Source: an uncultured Pelagibacteraceae bacterium (GTDB lineage: Bacteria > Pseudomonadota > Alphaproteobacteria > Pelagibacterales > Pelagibacteraceae). From it: DNA of 64,000 nt. Within the stretch, counting starts at the first letter, position 1, and each line of letters opens with the position of its first letter. The notes beneath the pieces were generated by a model, which was not told the origin of the DNA, made no database searches, and saw nothing but the letters and a program-made list of their open reading frames with translations. Positions 1-8,908 of this stretch are shown piece after piece. The position numbers and the translations under genes were made by a program. The stretch spans positions 1 through 64,000 of the forward strand of contig CACLTL010000001.1 of assembly GCA_902609855.1 (NCBI GenBank), given 5' to 3'.

Positions 1-90
1 TTCAATTTCTCCAAAATCTCTTATTAATGATCTTGAGGCCTTCATACATGCCCTAGTAATTAAATTAATGTGAGGAGAATTTAATCTCAT
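1..90 (-). CDS. suhB: Inositol-1-monophosphatase family protein, partial N-terminus
   Basis: Only the first 30 codons are in the window; the gene runs off the left edge. The start ATG shares one base with the efp stop (TAATG), so the two are probably translationally coupled. The peptide begins MRLNSPHINL and continues with RACMKASRSLIRDFGE, which resembles the N-terminus of alphaproteobacterial inositol monophosphatase/SuhB proteins, and efp-suhB is a common alphaproteobacterial order. The metal-binding motifs lie outside the window, so the catalytic function is inferred from the N-terminus and context only. Confidence 0.72.
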   Translation of the reverse strand, partial: MRLNSPHINLITRACMKASRSLIRDFGEIE

Positions 91-653
91 TAATTTACTC
101 TTTTAACGTATTCTAAAGTACGAGTATCAATAATAATTTTTTCTCCACTTTCAATGAAAGGTGGAACATTAATCTTAATACCACAATCAAGTAAAGCAGG
201 TTTATATGAAGATGAAGCAGTTTGATTTTTTATTGCAGCATCAGTTGACTCAATAGTACACTCAATGTTGTTTGGCAACTCCATAGATATTGGTTTTTCT
301 TCCATAAATGAAATTGTAACCTCTAAATTTTCTTTCAACAATTTGTATTGTTCTCCAGTTATTGATTTAGGTACTTCTACTTGTTCAAAAGTCTCGTTAT
401 CCATAAAATGGCAGTTTTCACCATCTATGTATAAAAAATTAAATTTTTTTTCATTAACTTCTGCTTTTTCTACAGTCTCACTAGATCTGAATCTCTCGTT
501 TAATTTTGTTCCTTTAAGTACACTTTTTAGCTCTACTTGATTAAAAGCCCCACCTTTACCTGGTTTTACATGTTGGGTTTTAAGAACATTCCAATAGTCG
601 TTCTTATGTTCTATTATCATACCAGGTTTTATTTCGTTAGCATTTATTTTCAT
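90..653 (-). CDS. efp: Translation elongation factor P
   Basis: EF-P relieves ribosomes stalled at consecutive prolines by binding between the P and E sites. The 187-residue length is normal for the family. The N-terminal KOW-like domain carries the loop HVKPGKGGAF with the conserved tip lysine at residue 33 (the position that is beta-lysylated in some bacteria), followed by two OB-fold domains; the C-terminal part contains the family-typical ALLDCGIKINVPPFIESGEKI. It overlaps thiE upstream by 4 bp and suhB downstream by 1 bp, so it belongs to the tkt-to-suhB minus-strand run. No EF-P lysine-modifying enzyme is in this window. Confidence 0.96.
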   Translation of the reverse strand: MKINANEIKPGMIIEHKNDYWNVLKTQHVKPGKGGAFNQVELKSVLKGTKLNERFRSSETVEKAEVNEKKFNFLYIDGENCHFMDNETFEQVEVPKSITGEQYKLLKENLEVTISFMEEKPISMELPNNIECTIESTDAAIKNQTASSSYKPALLDCGIKINVPPFIESGEKIIIDTRTLEYVKRVN

Positions 654-1252
654 TTAAATTTTCTAATCGCTTGTTCAGGTTTTAATTTCGGGTTATCCCA
701 AATAAAACTTGATAATGCAATATATTTTGCACCAGTGTTTAGCAGTTTTTTGTAATTCATATTATTAACGCCACCAATAACAACAATTGGTTTTTTAACA
801 TTTTTTTTTGCCCATCTTAAAATATTTAAATTTGCTTTTTTGGCACTTGGTTTAAGCCTTGATTTAAAAAATGATCCAAAGGCAATATAGTCTGCTTTAT
901 TTTTAATAGCATTGAGAGCAAGAATTTTAGAATTATGACATGTAATTCCTAAAATCTTCCCTTTAAGTTTTTTTCTTGCAATTTTTAGAGATCCATCTAG
1001 TTGACCCATATGGCATCCATCAGCTTTAATTTTAGAAGTTAAAATAAAATAATCATTAATGATAAATTTCACTTTATGTTTAGCAGTAACCTTTTTTATT
1101 TTTTTAGAGATTTTTAAAAGTCTTTTTTGATTAATATTTTTTAATCTTAATTGAAAAAACTTTACATTTTTAAACGATAATACTTTATCTAGACTAGCAA
1201 AAAAATTATGATCTATTTTGTTAGGTGAAATTAAGTATACTAATTTCTTCAA
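650..1252 (-). CDS. thiE: Thiamine-phosphate synthase (ThiE/TenI family)
   Basis: Predicted to join HMP pyrophosphate and thiazole phosphate into thiamine monophosphate in the cytoplasm. The 200-residue TIM-barrel protein shows family signatures: FQLRLKN near residue 35, FIINDYF, DGCHMGQLDGS, GITCHNS, ADYIAFGSFFKS and the phosphate-binding VVIGGVNN near the C-terminus. It is divergent and lysine rich, and TenI-like relatives without synthase activity exist, so the precise activity is less certain than the fold. It lies 5 bp after fba and overlaps efp by 4 bp. Together with thiD at 19139 and no thiC in the window it fits thiamine synthesis from an imported pyrimidine. Confidence 0.82.
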   Translation of the reverse strand: MKKLVYLISPNKIDHNFFASLDKVLSFKNVKFFQLRLKNINQKRLLKISKKIKKVTAKHKVKFIINDYFILTSKIKADGCHMGQLDGSLKIARKKLKGKILGITCHNSKILALNAIKNKADYIAFGSFFKSRLKPSAKKANLNILRWAKKNVKKPIVVIGGVNNMNYKKLLNTGAKYIALSSFIWDNPKLKPEQAIRKFK

Positions 1253-1257
1253 ATGTT

Positions 1258-2274
1258 TTAGGCCGCAAATTCTTTCTCTAATTCTTCAGACCACTCCCCT
1301 TTAGATGACAGACCATTCATTTTAGCTCTATGGTTAAAGGCTTTTTGAATATTTTTTGTATTTTCTTGATTCTTTCCAAATTCTTTCAATGCACTTGCTT
1401 GCAACCCTCTTCCATAAGAGAAAGTAATTAAAAAATTACTATCATTTATTTTGTTTATTTCATTAAGATTTTTACTAGACTCTATTTCTGACTGCCCCCC
1501 AGATAAAAAAGCTATGCCTGGAACTTCAGATGGAACATTTTTTTTTAAACAATCTAAAGTTTTTTTTGCAATTTCTTCTGCATTAGATTTATCTTTACAC
1601 TCCGAGCCAGGTATAATCATATTTGGTTTAAGAACAGTTCCTTTCAAATCAACTTTATGTATTTCTAGTTCGTTGTAACACTCATTAAGTACATTTGTTG
1701 TAACTTGATAGCATTTATCAATATTATGTGAACCATCCATCAAAACTTCTGGTTCGACTATCGGTACCATTTTAGCTTCTTGAACTAAAGCAGCGTATCT
1801 TGCTAATGCGTGGGCGTTAGACTTAATAGATTGGGCAGATGGAAATTTTTCTGAAATTTTATAGACAGCTCTCCATTTCGTAAATCTCGCACCTAAATCA
1901 TAATATTCTTTTAATCTTTCACGTAAACCATCTAAACCCTCTGTTACAGTTTCATCACTAGAACCAGCAAGAGGTTTAGCACCTTTATCAACTTTTATTC
2001 CTGGTACAGCTCCATGTTTAGAAATTAATTCTGGAATTGTTGGACCCAAGGTAGTTTTTTGTTTTATTGTTTCATCAAATAAAATTACTCCTCCAATAAA
2101 ATCTTTCATTGCACTTGAATTAAAAAGAGTTTGTCTAAAATTAAGTCTATTTTTTTCTATGTTTTCAACATTTATACTTTTAAATCTTTTAGCTATTGTT
2201 CCAGTGCTCTCATCTGCAGCAAGGATACCTTTTCCTTTAGCGCACATTTTTTTAGCAATTTCATTTAATGTCAT
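1258..2274 (-). CDS. fba: Fructose-bisphosphate aldolase, class I
   Basis: Reversibly splits fructose 1,6-bisphosphate into dihydroxyacetone phosphate and glyceraldehyde 3-phosphate through a Schiff base rather than a metal. The 338-residue protein matches the animal/plant-type class I family: KGILAADESTGTIAKRF at the N-terminus, the Schiff-base lysine in GTVLKPNMIIPG, the C-terminal phosphate region FLSGGQSEIE and ITFSYGRGLQ. It follows pgk after a 9-bp gap and precedes thiE. In the absence of a recognisable phosphofructokinase in the window, and with PPDK present, a gluconeogenic direction is plausible but not shown by the sequence. Confidence 0.95.
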   Translation of the reverse strand: MTLNEIAKKMCAKGKGILAADESTGTIAKRFKSINVENIEKNRLNFRQTLFNSSAMKDFIGGVILFDETIKQKTTLGPTIPELISKHGAVPGIKVDKGAKPLAGSSDETVTEGLDGLRERLKEYYDLGARFTKWRAVYKISEKFPSAQSIKSNAHALARYAALVQEAKMVPIVEPEVLMDGSHNIDKCYQVTTNVLNECYNELEIHKVDLKGTVLKPNMIIPGSECKDKSNAEEIAKKTLDCLKKNVPSEVPGIAFLSGGQSEIESSKNLNEINKINDSNFLITFSYGRGLQASALKEFGKNQENTKNIQKAFNHRAKMNGLSSKGEWSEELEKEFAA

Positions 2275-2283
2275 AGCGATTAT

Positions 2284-3477
2284 TTATTTTAAAACACTTA
2301 TACCAGGCAAGTCTTTTCCTTCTAAGTACTCTAAAAATGCTCCTCCTGCTGTTGATAAGTGAGAGAAAGTAAGTTTGTCATTACTTTTATTTATTGCTGC
2401 GAGAGTGTCTCCACCTCCAAGAATAGATATTAAAGATTTTTCAATAGTATTTTTAGAGATATTTTCTGCAATCGATAACGTACCTTTTAAAAAGTTCTTA
2501 TTTTCAAAATACCCTGCTGGTCCATTCCACAAAACAGTATTTGACTCGTTAATCTTTTTTTGAATTTTTTTGATCGTATTGGAGCCAATATCTAAAATTA
2601 TTTCATTTTCTTGAATCTCATCAAGATTTTTATTTATACCAGCTCCTTCAAAGTCTGTTCCTACCATACAATCTTCAGGTATTAATATTTTACAATTGTG
2701 TTGTTCTGCTTTTTTATAAATATTTGCTATTATCTCTTTTGAATTTTTTTCAATTAAAGATTTACCAACTTTGAAATTCTTATGAACGAAGAAATTATTA
2801 GCCATTGCACCAACAATTACTATATTGTTTACTTGTTTTAAAAGATTAGTAATAACATTAATCTTTGTAGAAATTTTTGAACCTCCGATAATGCAAGTGA
2901 CTGGCTCTTTTTTATTTTTTACAACAAGATTTATTGCCGTTATTTCTTTTTTTAATAATGGGCCAGCATAACTTTTTTTTACAAATTTTGTTATACTATG
3001 CACAGAAGCTTGTTTCCTATGAGAGCATGAAAATGCATCATTAATATAAATGTCCCCAAGTTCACCTAACTTTTTTGAAAAATCTTGGTCATCTTCGGTT
3101 TCCTCTTTAAAAAATCTAATATTCTCAATTAATATTACCTCACCTCCTTTTAGGTGAGAAAATTTTTCTTTAGTTTCACCATCAAAAGTTCCCCTAAAAA
3201 AATAAACATTAGTTTTAAGCGCATCTTTGAGATATTTGTAGATAGGTATTAAAGACAGGTCAGGGACATTAATTCCTTTTGGTCGACCTAAATGACTAAT
3301 AATAATAATTTTTGCTTTTTTTTCAATTAGTCTATTTATAAAAGGTAAACATAAAGTTATTCTTGAATTATCTTTTATAACTTTGTCTTTAATTGGAACA
3401 TTTAAATCCAATCTAAGAATTATCTTTCGATCTTTGACTTCTAAATCGTCAGGAAAGAAATTTATTTCACCCATCAA
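2284..3477 (-). CDS. pgk: Phosphoglycerate kinase
   Basis: Interconverts 1,3-bisphosphoglycerate plus ADP and 3-phosphoglycerate plus ATP. The 397-residue length is standard. Visible signatures are RLDLNVPIKD in the first 35 residues, SHLGRPKG, IYINDAFSCSHR, GGSKISTKI, the nucleotide-binding WNGPAGYFE and GGGDTLAAI, and LSTAGGAFLEYLEGK at the C-terminus. The start gives Met-Met-Gly; the second ATG could equally be used. It sits 6 bp after tkt and 9 bp before fba. Alphaproteobacterial clusters of this kind usually have gap between tkt and pgk; there is no room for it here. Confidence 0.97.
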   Translation of the reverse strand: MMGEINFFPDDLEVKDRKIILRLDLNVPIKDKVIKDNSRITLCLPFINRLIEKKAKIIIISHLGRPKGINVPDLSLIPIYKYLKDALKTNVYFFRGTFDGETKEKFSHLKGGEVILIENIRFFKEETEDDQDFSKKLGELGDIYINDAFSCSHRKQASVHSITKFVKKSYAGPLLKKEITAINLVVKNKKEPVTCIIGGSKISTKINVITNLLKQVNNIVIVGAMANNFFVHKNFKVGKSLIEKNSKEIIANIYKKAEQHNCKILIPEDCMVGTDFEGAGINKNLDEIQENEIILDIGSNTIKKIQKKINESNTVLWNGPAGYFENKNFLKGTLSIAENISKNTIEKSLISILGGGDTLAAINKSNDKLTFSHLSTAGGAFLEYLEGKDLPGISVLK

Positions 3478-3483
3478 CTTCTA

Positions 3484-5466
3484 TTACTCTCTCAATTTTT
3501 TTTGAATAAAATTTGTTATATCTTCCTCTGATAATTTGAAATGTTTGTAAACTTCTTTATAAGGAGCACTTTCACCAAATTTATTTATACCTAAATTGGC
3601 ACCTTTATTTTTAATATATTTTTGCCAAGACACTACACTTCCAGCTTCTAATGTGATGATCAATGAGTTTTCTTCTAAAATATCTTTCTGGTAATCTTCA
3701 GTTTGTTTATCAAAAAGCTCCATACATGGCATTGAAACTACTTTTGAGTGGATATTGTTTTCTTTAAGTTTATCTTGAACTTTTAAGGCAAGTTCTACCT
3801 CAGTACCTGAAGCTACCAATGTAACATTGCTCTCATGCGAAGTTAAATTTACTACATAGGCTCCTTTTTCACATTTATTCTCTTTAGAATTACTTGGATT
3901 AATGTAAGGAACTTTTTGTCTCGATAAAGCAATCGCACTAGGAGTATTTTCACTTTTTAAAGCTATTTCCCAACATTCAAATGTTTCATTAATGTCTGCT
4001 GGCCTGAAGACATTTAAATTCGGAATTGCTCTTAACCCAGTAAGTTGTTCTATAGGTTGGTGAGTAGGACCATCTTCACCAAGACCAATCGAGTCGTGTG
4101 AAAAAACATAAATTACCTTAAGACCCATCAAAGCAGAAAGTCTTATAGAGGGTTTACAATAATCTGAGAATATTAAAAATGTTCCACCATAAGGTATTAT
4201 ACCTCCATAAAGCGCTAAACCATTCATAACTGCTGCCATACCATGTTCTCTAACTCCATAATGAATATAATTTCCATTAAAATTTTTAGAGTTAATAATT
4301 TTAGAATTATTTGTTTTTGTATTATTAGAACCACTTAAATCTGCAGACCCACCTATTAATTCAGGAAGAAAAGCAGAAATTTTTTCTATAGCGGCCATCG
4401 AGCATTGTCGTGTAGCTAAACTTGGCTTAGATTCAAAATATTTATCTTTTTCTTGTCGAATTAAATTTTCTAAACCGTTCAAATTCAATTTTTCATTAGT
4501 GCCGTTAAGTTCACTTTTAATTTTAGGATTTCTTTTATTGATTGTTTCAAGCCACTCATTTTCCAGTTGCTCACCCTTGTTACCTATATTTCTCCATTCA
4601 TCTAGTATTTCTTGAGGCACTTCAAATGGCTGGTTGTTCCATTTTAGTTTTTTTCTCACTAAAGCTATTTCTTCATCTCCTAAAGGAGAGCCGTGAGAAG
4701 AAGCTTTACCAGATTTATTAGGTGACCCAAATCCTATTATAGTTTTACAAGATATTATTGTAGGTTTTTTTGATTTTGATGCTTTTGTGATCGCTTTTGA
4801 AATTTGTTTTTCATTGTGACCGTTTACCTCTAAGAAGCTCCAACCGTACGATTCAAATCTTTTTTTGTAATTATCTGAAACACTAAGCGATGTTGAACCG
4901 TCAATTGAAATTTTATTATTGTCAAAAAAAACTATTAAATTCTTTAATTTTAGATGGCCAGCTAGACTCATTGCTTCATGACTAATTCCCTCCATCAAGT
5001 CTCCGTCACTCGCAATAACATAGGTTTTGTTATTAATTACAGAAGAACTAAATTTTTTTCTGAATATTTCTTCTGCTATTGCCATACCAACCGCATTAGC
5101 TAATCCTTGTCCTAAAGGTCCAGTAGTGGTTTCGATACCAGTTCCTTTTTCATATTCAGGATGTCCGGCGCAAATAGAATTTAATTGTCTAAAGTTTTTT
5201 ATGTCGTCTAAAGAGATACTTTTGTAACCCGAAAGATAAAGTAAAGAATAAAGCAACATCGAACCATGCCCTGCAGACAAAATAAATCTATCTCTGTTAA
5301 TCCAATTTGGATTTTTAGGATTAAACCTCAGGTGGTATTTGAATAGAACTGTTGCAACATCCGACATGCCCATAGGCATTCCGGGGTGGCCAGAATTAGC
5401 TTTTTGTACAGCGTCAATTGATAAAAATCTAATTGCGTTTGATAATTGATTAAATTTTACAGTCAC
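3484..5466 (-). CDS. tkt: Transketolase
   Basis: Thiamine-diphosphate enzyme moving two-carbon units between sugar phosphates in the pentose phosphate pathway. Motifs are [35 protein letters not shown], the TPP-binding GDGDL-type segment [14 protein letters not shown] with the Mg-binding NNK downstream, and the pyrimidine-domain [15 protein letters not shown]. An open frame extends upstream to 5550, but that would cross the start of the divergent gene at 5524 and add about 28 residues with no family counterpart. I chose the GTG at 5466 ([14 protein letters not shown]), which gives 660 residues and aligns with known N-termini. First gene of the tkt-pgk-fba-thiE-efp-suhB run. Confidence 0.93.
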   Translation of the reverse strand: MTVKFNQLSNAIRFLSIDAVQKANSGHPGMPMGMSDVATVLFKYHLRFNPKNPNWINRDRFILSAGHGSMLLYSLLYLSGYKSISLDDIKNFRQLNSICAGHPEYEKGTGIETTTGPLGQGLANAVGMAIAEEIFRKKFSSSVINNKTYVIASDGDLMEGISHEAMSLAGHLKLKNLIVFFDNNKISIDGSTSLSVSDNYKKRFESYGWSFLEVNGHNEKQISKAITKASKSKKPTIISCKTIIGFGSPNKSGKASSHGSPLGDEEIALVRKKLKWNNQPFEVPQEILDEWRNIGNKGEQLENEWLETINKRNPKIKSELNGTNEKLNLNGLENLIRQEKDKYFESKPSLATRQCSMAAIEKISAFLPELIGGSADLSGSNNTKTNNSKIINSKNFNGNYIHYGVREHGMAAVMNGLALYGGIIPYGGTFLIFSDYCKPSIRLSALMGLKVIYVFSHDSIGLGEDGPTHQPIEQLTGLRAIPNLNVFRPADINETFECWEIALKSENTPSAIALSRQKVPYINPSNSKENKCEKGAYVVNLTSHESNVTLVASGTEVELALKVQDKLKENNIHSKVVSMPCMELFDKQTEDYQKDILEENSLIITLEAGSVVSWQKYIKNKGANLGINKFGESAPYKEVYKHFKLSEEDITNFIQKKLRE

Positions 5467-5523
5467 TTTGCAATACCTATATAGACTTAAACTAACTATA
5501 TCAATAATATGGTATAAAGCTTT

Positions 5524-5847
5524 ATGAGTAGTTTTGAAAAGAAAGAACAAAATTTAAACCAACTTATTGATAAATTAAACTCTCTATCTTTAAGTTATTC
5601 ACAGCCAAGTTATGAATTAGAAAAAATAAGAACTGAAAAAAAAGAGTTAGCTGATCAAAAAAAAGAAATTGAAAAAAAAAACAATGAATTAATGAGAGAG
5701 CATAAATATCTAAAAGAAAAAATAAAAAAAATGCAATTAGAGGTAAGCCAAAAATCTGAACTGGAAGATAGGTTTAACCAAGACATTGAAGAATTAAGTC
5801 AAGAAACTGAAGATTTAGTTAGCGAGATTGATAAATGGCAAATGTAA
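5524..5847 (+). CDS. Small coiled-coil protein upstream of zapA (DUF4164-like)
   Basis: A 107-residue, highly charged protein predicted to be almost entirely one coiled coil, with heptad-like Leu/Ile spacing and many Lys and Glu residues from about residue 10 to the end. There is no signal peptide, membrane segment or catalytic motif. It overlaps zapA by 13 bp and starts 57 bp from the divergent tkt start. A small coiled-coil gene between tkt and zapA is a recurrent alphaproteobacterial arrangement (DUF4164 proteins), which suggests a role linked to the division ring, but function is unknown. Family assignment rests on context and composition rather than on a distinctive motif. Confidence 0.75.
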   Translation: MSSFEKKEQNLNQLIDKLNSLSLSYSQPSYELEKIRTEKKELADQKKEIEKKNNELMREHKYLKEKIKKMQLEVSQKSELEDRFNQDIEELSQETEDLVSEIDKWQM

Positions 5848-6281
5848 ATATAAAGTTTAATAATAAAGACTATTTACTTTCATGTGATGACGGTCAAGAA
5901 GAGTCTCTAAAAAAACTAACAAAGTATTTGGATAAAAAATACACAGAGTTAAAAGATAAGCTAGGAAATATTGGTGAAAATAAACTTCTATTAATCACAA
6001 CTATTCAATTAATTGATGAATACTTTGATTTAAAACAAAGAGTAACAAATCAGAAAAAAAAATTAGATGAAATTTCTAATAAATTTAAAGAATTGAAATT
6101 ATTAGCAATTAAATACAAAGAAGGAAAAGATGTTGAAATAAATAAACTTCATGAAGAGTTAGACAGTTTTAAAAAAACTATTGAAGAAAATAATTCTCTG
6201 TACGAGTCAATGCTAGACAAAACAACTCAATCATTAGAAAAAATTATATCAAATACAGAGTCGCTGTCTAAAATACAGTAG
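5835..6281 (+). CDS. zapA: Cell division protein ZapA-like
   Basis: ZapA stabilises and bundles FtsZ filaments at midcell. The first 70 residues match the ZapA domain: [25 protein letters not shown] followed by a helix ending LLLITTIQLIDEYFDLK (quoted in two parts of the domain). The remaining 75 residues are an extended coiled coil, longer than in the 100-residue enteric protein but common in alphaproteobacteria. It begins inside the upstream coiled-coil gene and ends directly against the ATG at 6282. In many relatives a 6S RNA lies just after zapA; here there is no space for one. Confidence 0.8.
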   Translation: MANVNIKFNNKDYLLSCDDGQEESLKKLTKYLDKKYTELKDKLGNIGENKLLLITTIQLIDEYFDLKQRVTNQKKKLDEISNKFKELKLLAIKYKEGKDVEINKLHEELDSFKKTIEENNSLYESMLDKTTQSLEKIISNTESLSKIQ

Positions 6282-6821
6282 ATGCAGCAAAAAATTCAAT
6301 TAAGAAAAAAATATTTGAATTTAAGAAAAAAAAAATATTATGATATTGATGAAAAATTTTTCTTTCCGTTACTAAAATTAATTAGATTAGAATTTAAGAA
6401 AAAATCTTTTAAAATAGGTTTATATCACCCCTCTAATTTTGAATTGAATGTTCTTAAATTTCTAAAATATAAAGACATCTCAACAAGAGATATTTTACTT
6501 CCAGTGACTGATAAAAATAACTTAATGAATTTTTTTACCTGGAAAAAAAATGATGCGCTATTTGTAAATAAATTTGGAATATTAGAACCCGCCAAAACTC
6601 AGGCTAAAGTTCCTAATATTATTCTTGTTCCAACATTAGCATTTGATCAAGATAAGTTCAGATTAGGTTATGGAAAAGGATTTTACGATCGCTATTTAAA
6701 GAAATATAATGATATTTTGACTGTTGGAGTTGCTTTTTCTTTTCAAAAACATCATAAGCTTCCGATAAATCAAAATGACATTAGGTTAGATTTTATTTTA
6801 ACTGAAAAAGGAATTTTTTAA
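6282..6821 (+). CDS. ygfA: 5-formyltetrahydrofolate cyclo-ligase
   Basis: Converts 5-formyl-THF to 5,10-methenyl-THF with ATP, returning folate to the one-carbon pool. The 179-residue size is typical. Key signatures are the N-terminal QLRKKYLNLRKK helix, IGLYHPSNFELN, the late PNIILVPTLAFDQDKFRLGYGKGFYDRYL (LGYGKGFYDR is the diagnostic ATP/folate loop) and a conserved VGVAFSFQ strand. The start codon directly follows the zapA stop (TAGATG) and the stop overlaps the next start by one base, so all of 5524-8852 may be one transcription unit. Confidence 0.93.
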   Translation: MQQKIQLRKKYLNLRKKKYYDIDEKFFFPLLKLIRLEFKKKSFKIGLYHPSNFELNVLKFLKYKDISTRDILLPVTDKNNLMNFFTWKKNDALFVNKFGILEPAKTQAKVPNIILVPTLAFDQDKFRLGYGKGFYDRYLKKYNDILTVGVAFSFQKHHKLPINQNDIRLDFILTEKGIF

Positions 6822-7627
6822 TGAATTTATTAATTTTGGGTGATGTAATGGGAGCTTCTGGTCGAAAAGTATTGCTCAATAGATTACCCAACTTAATAAA
6901 AAATAACAAAATTGATTTTGTAATAGTGAACGGTGAAAATGCATCTGACGATGGCAAAGGTATTACTCAAAAGATAACTGAGGATTTTTTTAAAATTGGT
7001 GTCGATGTAATTACTTCTGGAAACCATATTTGGGATAAAAAAGAAACAACAGAGTTTATTGAGAAAGAGAAAAGATTATTAAGGCCAGCTAATCTTGCGA
7101 ATGGATCACCAGGAAGAGGTTATGAAATTTATTTTTCAAAAGATAAAAAATATAAAGTTGGTGTAATAAATCTTATGGGAAATGTTTTTATGAGAAAAAC
7201 TGAAGATGTTTTTCAAACTGCTAAAAAAATTTGCAATAAAATAAAACTTAAAAAAGATGTAGATTTTTTAGTCGTGGATTTTCATGGTGAGATAACAAGT
7301 GAAAAAATGGCAACCGGACATTTTTTTGATGGTTTGGCCACTTGTGTTGTCGGCACACACACGCATGTCCCTACCGCTGATACTCGAATTTTGGATGGAG
7401 GGACAGCTTACCAAACCGATATAGGAATGTGCGGTGATTACAATTCTGTAATTGGAATGAATAAAGAAAATTCAATAAAAAAGTTTTTGAGAGAAAAAGA
7501 TGCTACAACACATTTTCCTGCCGAAGGGGAGGGCACTTTATCTGGAGTTATCGTTGAAACCAATTTAGAAACCGGTTTAGCAAAAAAAGTCACAAGAATA
7601 ATTTACGGAGGTAGCTTAGCTAAATAA
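6821..7627 (+). CDS. YmdB-type metallophosphoesterase (TIGR00282 family)
   Basis: A 268-residue calcineurin-like phosphoesterase. Metal-ligand motifs are visible in order: LILGDVMG (Asp8), VIVNGENASDDGKGI, TSGNHIWDKKET, VDFHGEITSEK and VGTHTHVPTADTRIL. Relatives such as Bacillus YmdB hydrolyse 2',3'-cyclic nucleotides and affect RNA turnover and biofilm development; the alphaproteobacterial role is not established. It starts at a TAATG overlap with ygfA and ends 2 bp before yebC. The family assignment is strong and the substrate is unknown. Confidence 0.9.
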   Translation: MNLLILGDVMGASGRKVLLNRLPNLIKNNKIDFVIVNGENASDDGKGITQKITEDFFKIGVDVITSGNHIWDKKETTEFIEKEKRLLRPANLANGSPGRGYEIYFSKDKKYKVGVINLMGNVFMRKTEDVFQTAKKICNKIKLKKDVDFLVVDFHGEITSEKMATGHFFDGLATCVVGTHTHVPTADTRILDGGTAYQTDIGMCGDYNSVIGMNKENSIKKFLREKDATTHFPAEGEGTLSGVIVETNLETGLAKKVTRIIYGGSLAK

Positions 7628-7629
7628 TC

Positions 7630-8355
7630 ATGGCGGGACATTCACATTGGGCAGGTATAAAACATAAGAAAGGTAGAGCTGATAAAGAAAGATCTAAAAT
7701 TTTTTCTAAAATATCTAGAGAAATAACTGTTGCTGCTAAATTAGGAGACAAGGATCCAAATATGAATCCTAGATTAAGAACTGCAATTCAAGCAGCAAAA
7801 CAAGCAAACATGCCAAAAGACAATATATCTAGAGCAATCAGTAAATCTGAAATGTCAGGTGACAAAAATTATGAGAGCCTGAGGTACGAAGGATTTGGTC
7901 CATCAAATGTAGCACTTATAATTGAAACACTAACTGATAATAAAAATAGATCTGCATCTAGTATAAGGACTGTTTTACAAAAAAATGGTGGAAGACTGGG
8001 TGAAACTGGCTCTACATCTCATATGTTTTCTCATTGCGGTGTTATTCATGTTGAAAAAGGTAAAATTAAAGAGGAGGAAATTTTTGAAACATCTATTAAT
8101 GTGGGCGCTAAAGATTGCGTTACTTTAGAAAATATTTTTGAGGTAATTACCGAAAAAGAGGATTTTTACAAAGTTAAAATAGAGCTAGAAAAAAAAATAG
8201 ATTCTTTTAGACATTCCTCTATAGAATGGAGGCCAATTAATCTTGTTGATTTGAATAAAGAGCAAAGTAATAATCTAGTTGAAGTTTTAACCTCTTTAGA
8301 AGAGCTTGATGATGTACAAAATATATTTACAAATGCAAATTTAAAAATAACCTAA
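7630..8355 (+). CDS. yebC: YebC/PmpR-family protein
   Basis: A 241-residue protein with the hallmark N-terminus MAGHSHWAGIKHKKGRADKE and later GFGPSNVALIIETLTDNKNR and TGSTSHMFSHCG. The family was described as a DNA-binding regulator, and recent work on YebC2 and mitochondrial TACO1 supports a role on the ribosome at proline-rich stretches; which applies here is not visible. It directly precedes ruvC, the classic bacterial order, with 5 bp between the genes. Efp, also in this window, acts on the same translation problem. Confidence 0.95.
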   Translation: MAGHSHWAGIKHKKGRADKERSKIFSKISREITVAAKLGDKDPNMNPRLRTAIQAAKQANMPKDNISRAISKSEMSGDKNYESLRYEGFGPSNVALIIETLTDNKNRSASSIRTVLQKNGGRLGETGSTSHMFSHCGVIHVEKGKIKEEEIFETSINVGAKDCVTLENIFEVITEKEDFYKVKIELEKKIDSFRHSSIEWRPINLVDLNKEQSNNLVEVLTSLEELDDVQNIFTNANLKIT

Positions 8356-8360
8356 TTTTA

Positions 8361-8852
8361 ATGAAGATAATTGGAATAGACCCTGGTTTGAGTGGAGCTA
8401 TAGCAGTATTAGAAAACAATAAGATTTTAAATGTGTTTGAAATGCCAGTGATGGCTGAGGGAAAAAAAAATAAAAGACAACTGAATAGCGCCCAATTAGT
8501 CAATTTAATAAAAGAGAACATAAATTCAAGTGAGGAGGTAGCAGTAGTCGTTGAGCAAGTTAATGCAATGCCTGGACAAGGCGTCACTAGTATGTTTAAT
8601 TTTGGTCAAACTTTTGGAGCAATCAAAGGAGTTTGTGCAGCTTTAGAGCTACCTATTTACTTTGTTAGACCTTCAAAATGGAAAAAACATTTTGAGCTAA
8701 TCAATTCATCCAAAGACTCAAGTAGGACAAAAGCTATAGAAATGTACCCAAAAATGTCAAATCAGCTTGCAAAAAAAAAAGACGTCAATAAATCAGATGC
8801 TATTTTGATTGCAAGATTTTTCAGTGAAACAAGGTTGACTGAAGAAATTTAA
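8361..8852 (+). CDS. ruvC: RuvC-like Holliday junction resolvase, phage-type
   Basis: A 163-residue RNase H-fold nuclease predicted to cut Holliday junctions. Acidic catalytic residues fit the fold: Asp7 in GIDPGLSG, Glu65 in VVVEQVNAMPGQG, and the C-terminal acids Asp141 and Asp146 in KKKDVNKSDAILIARF. The segment MPGQGVTSMFNFGQTFGAIKGV differs from the classic bacterial KNPxSTLKLGQARG-type segment and resembles the RuvC-like resolvases I know from phages. Position after yebC and before tolQ is the usual ruvC locus, but ruvA, ruvB and ybgC are missing between it and tolQ. Resolvase identity is good; orthology with classic RuvC is doubtful. Confidence 0.85.
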   Translation: MKIIGIDPGLSGAIAVLENNKILNVFEMPVMAEGKKNKRQLNSAQLVNLIKENINSSEEVAVVVEQVNAMPGQGVTSMFNFGQTFGAIKGVCAALELPIYFVRPSKWKKHFELINSSKDSSRTKAIEMYPKMSNQLAKKKDVNKSDAILIARFFSETRLTEEI

Positions 8853-8908
8853 CCCAAATTCATTATTAACGCCAAATTCATGACACATTCTAAAAGTAAT
8901 CAAATTCC

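Noticed and set aside
5467-5550. N-terminal extension of transketolase to 5550
   Set aside because: It overlaps the divergent gene at 5524 and has no counterpart in transketolases; the GTG at 5466 matches the family start.
6274-6290. 6S RNA gene expected after zapA
   Set aside because: zapA and ygfA are directly adjacent, leaving no room for an RNA gene.
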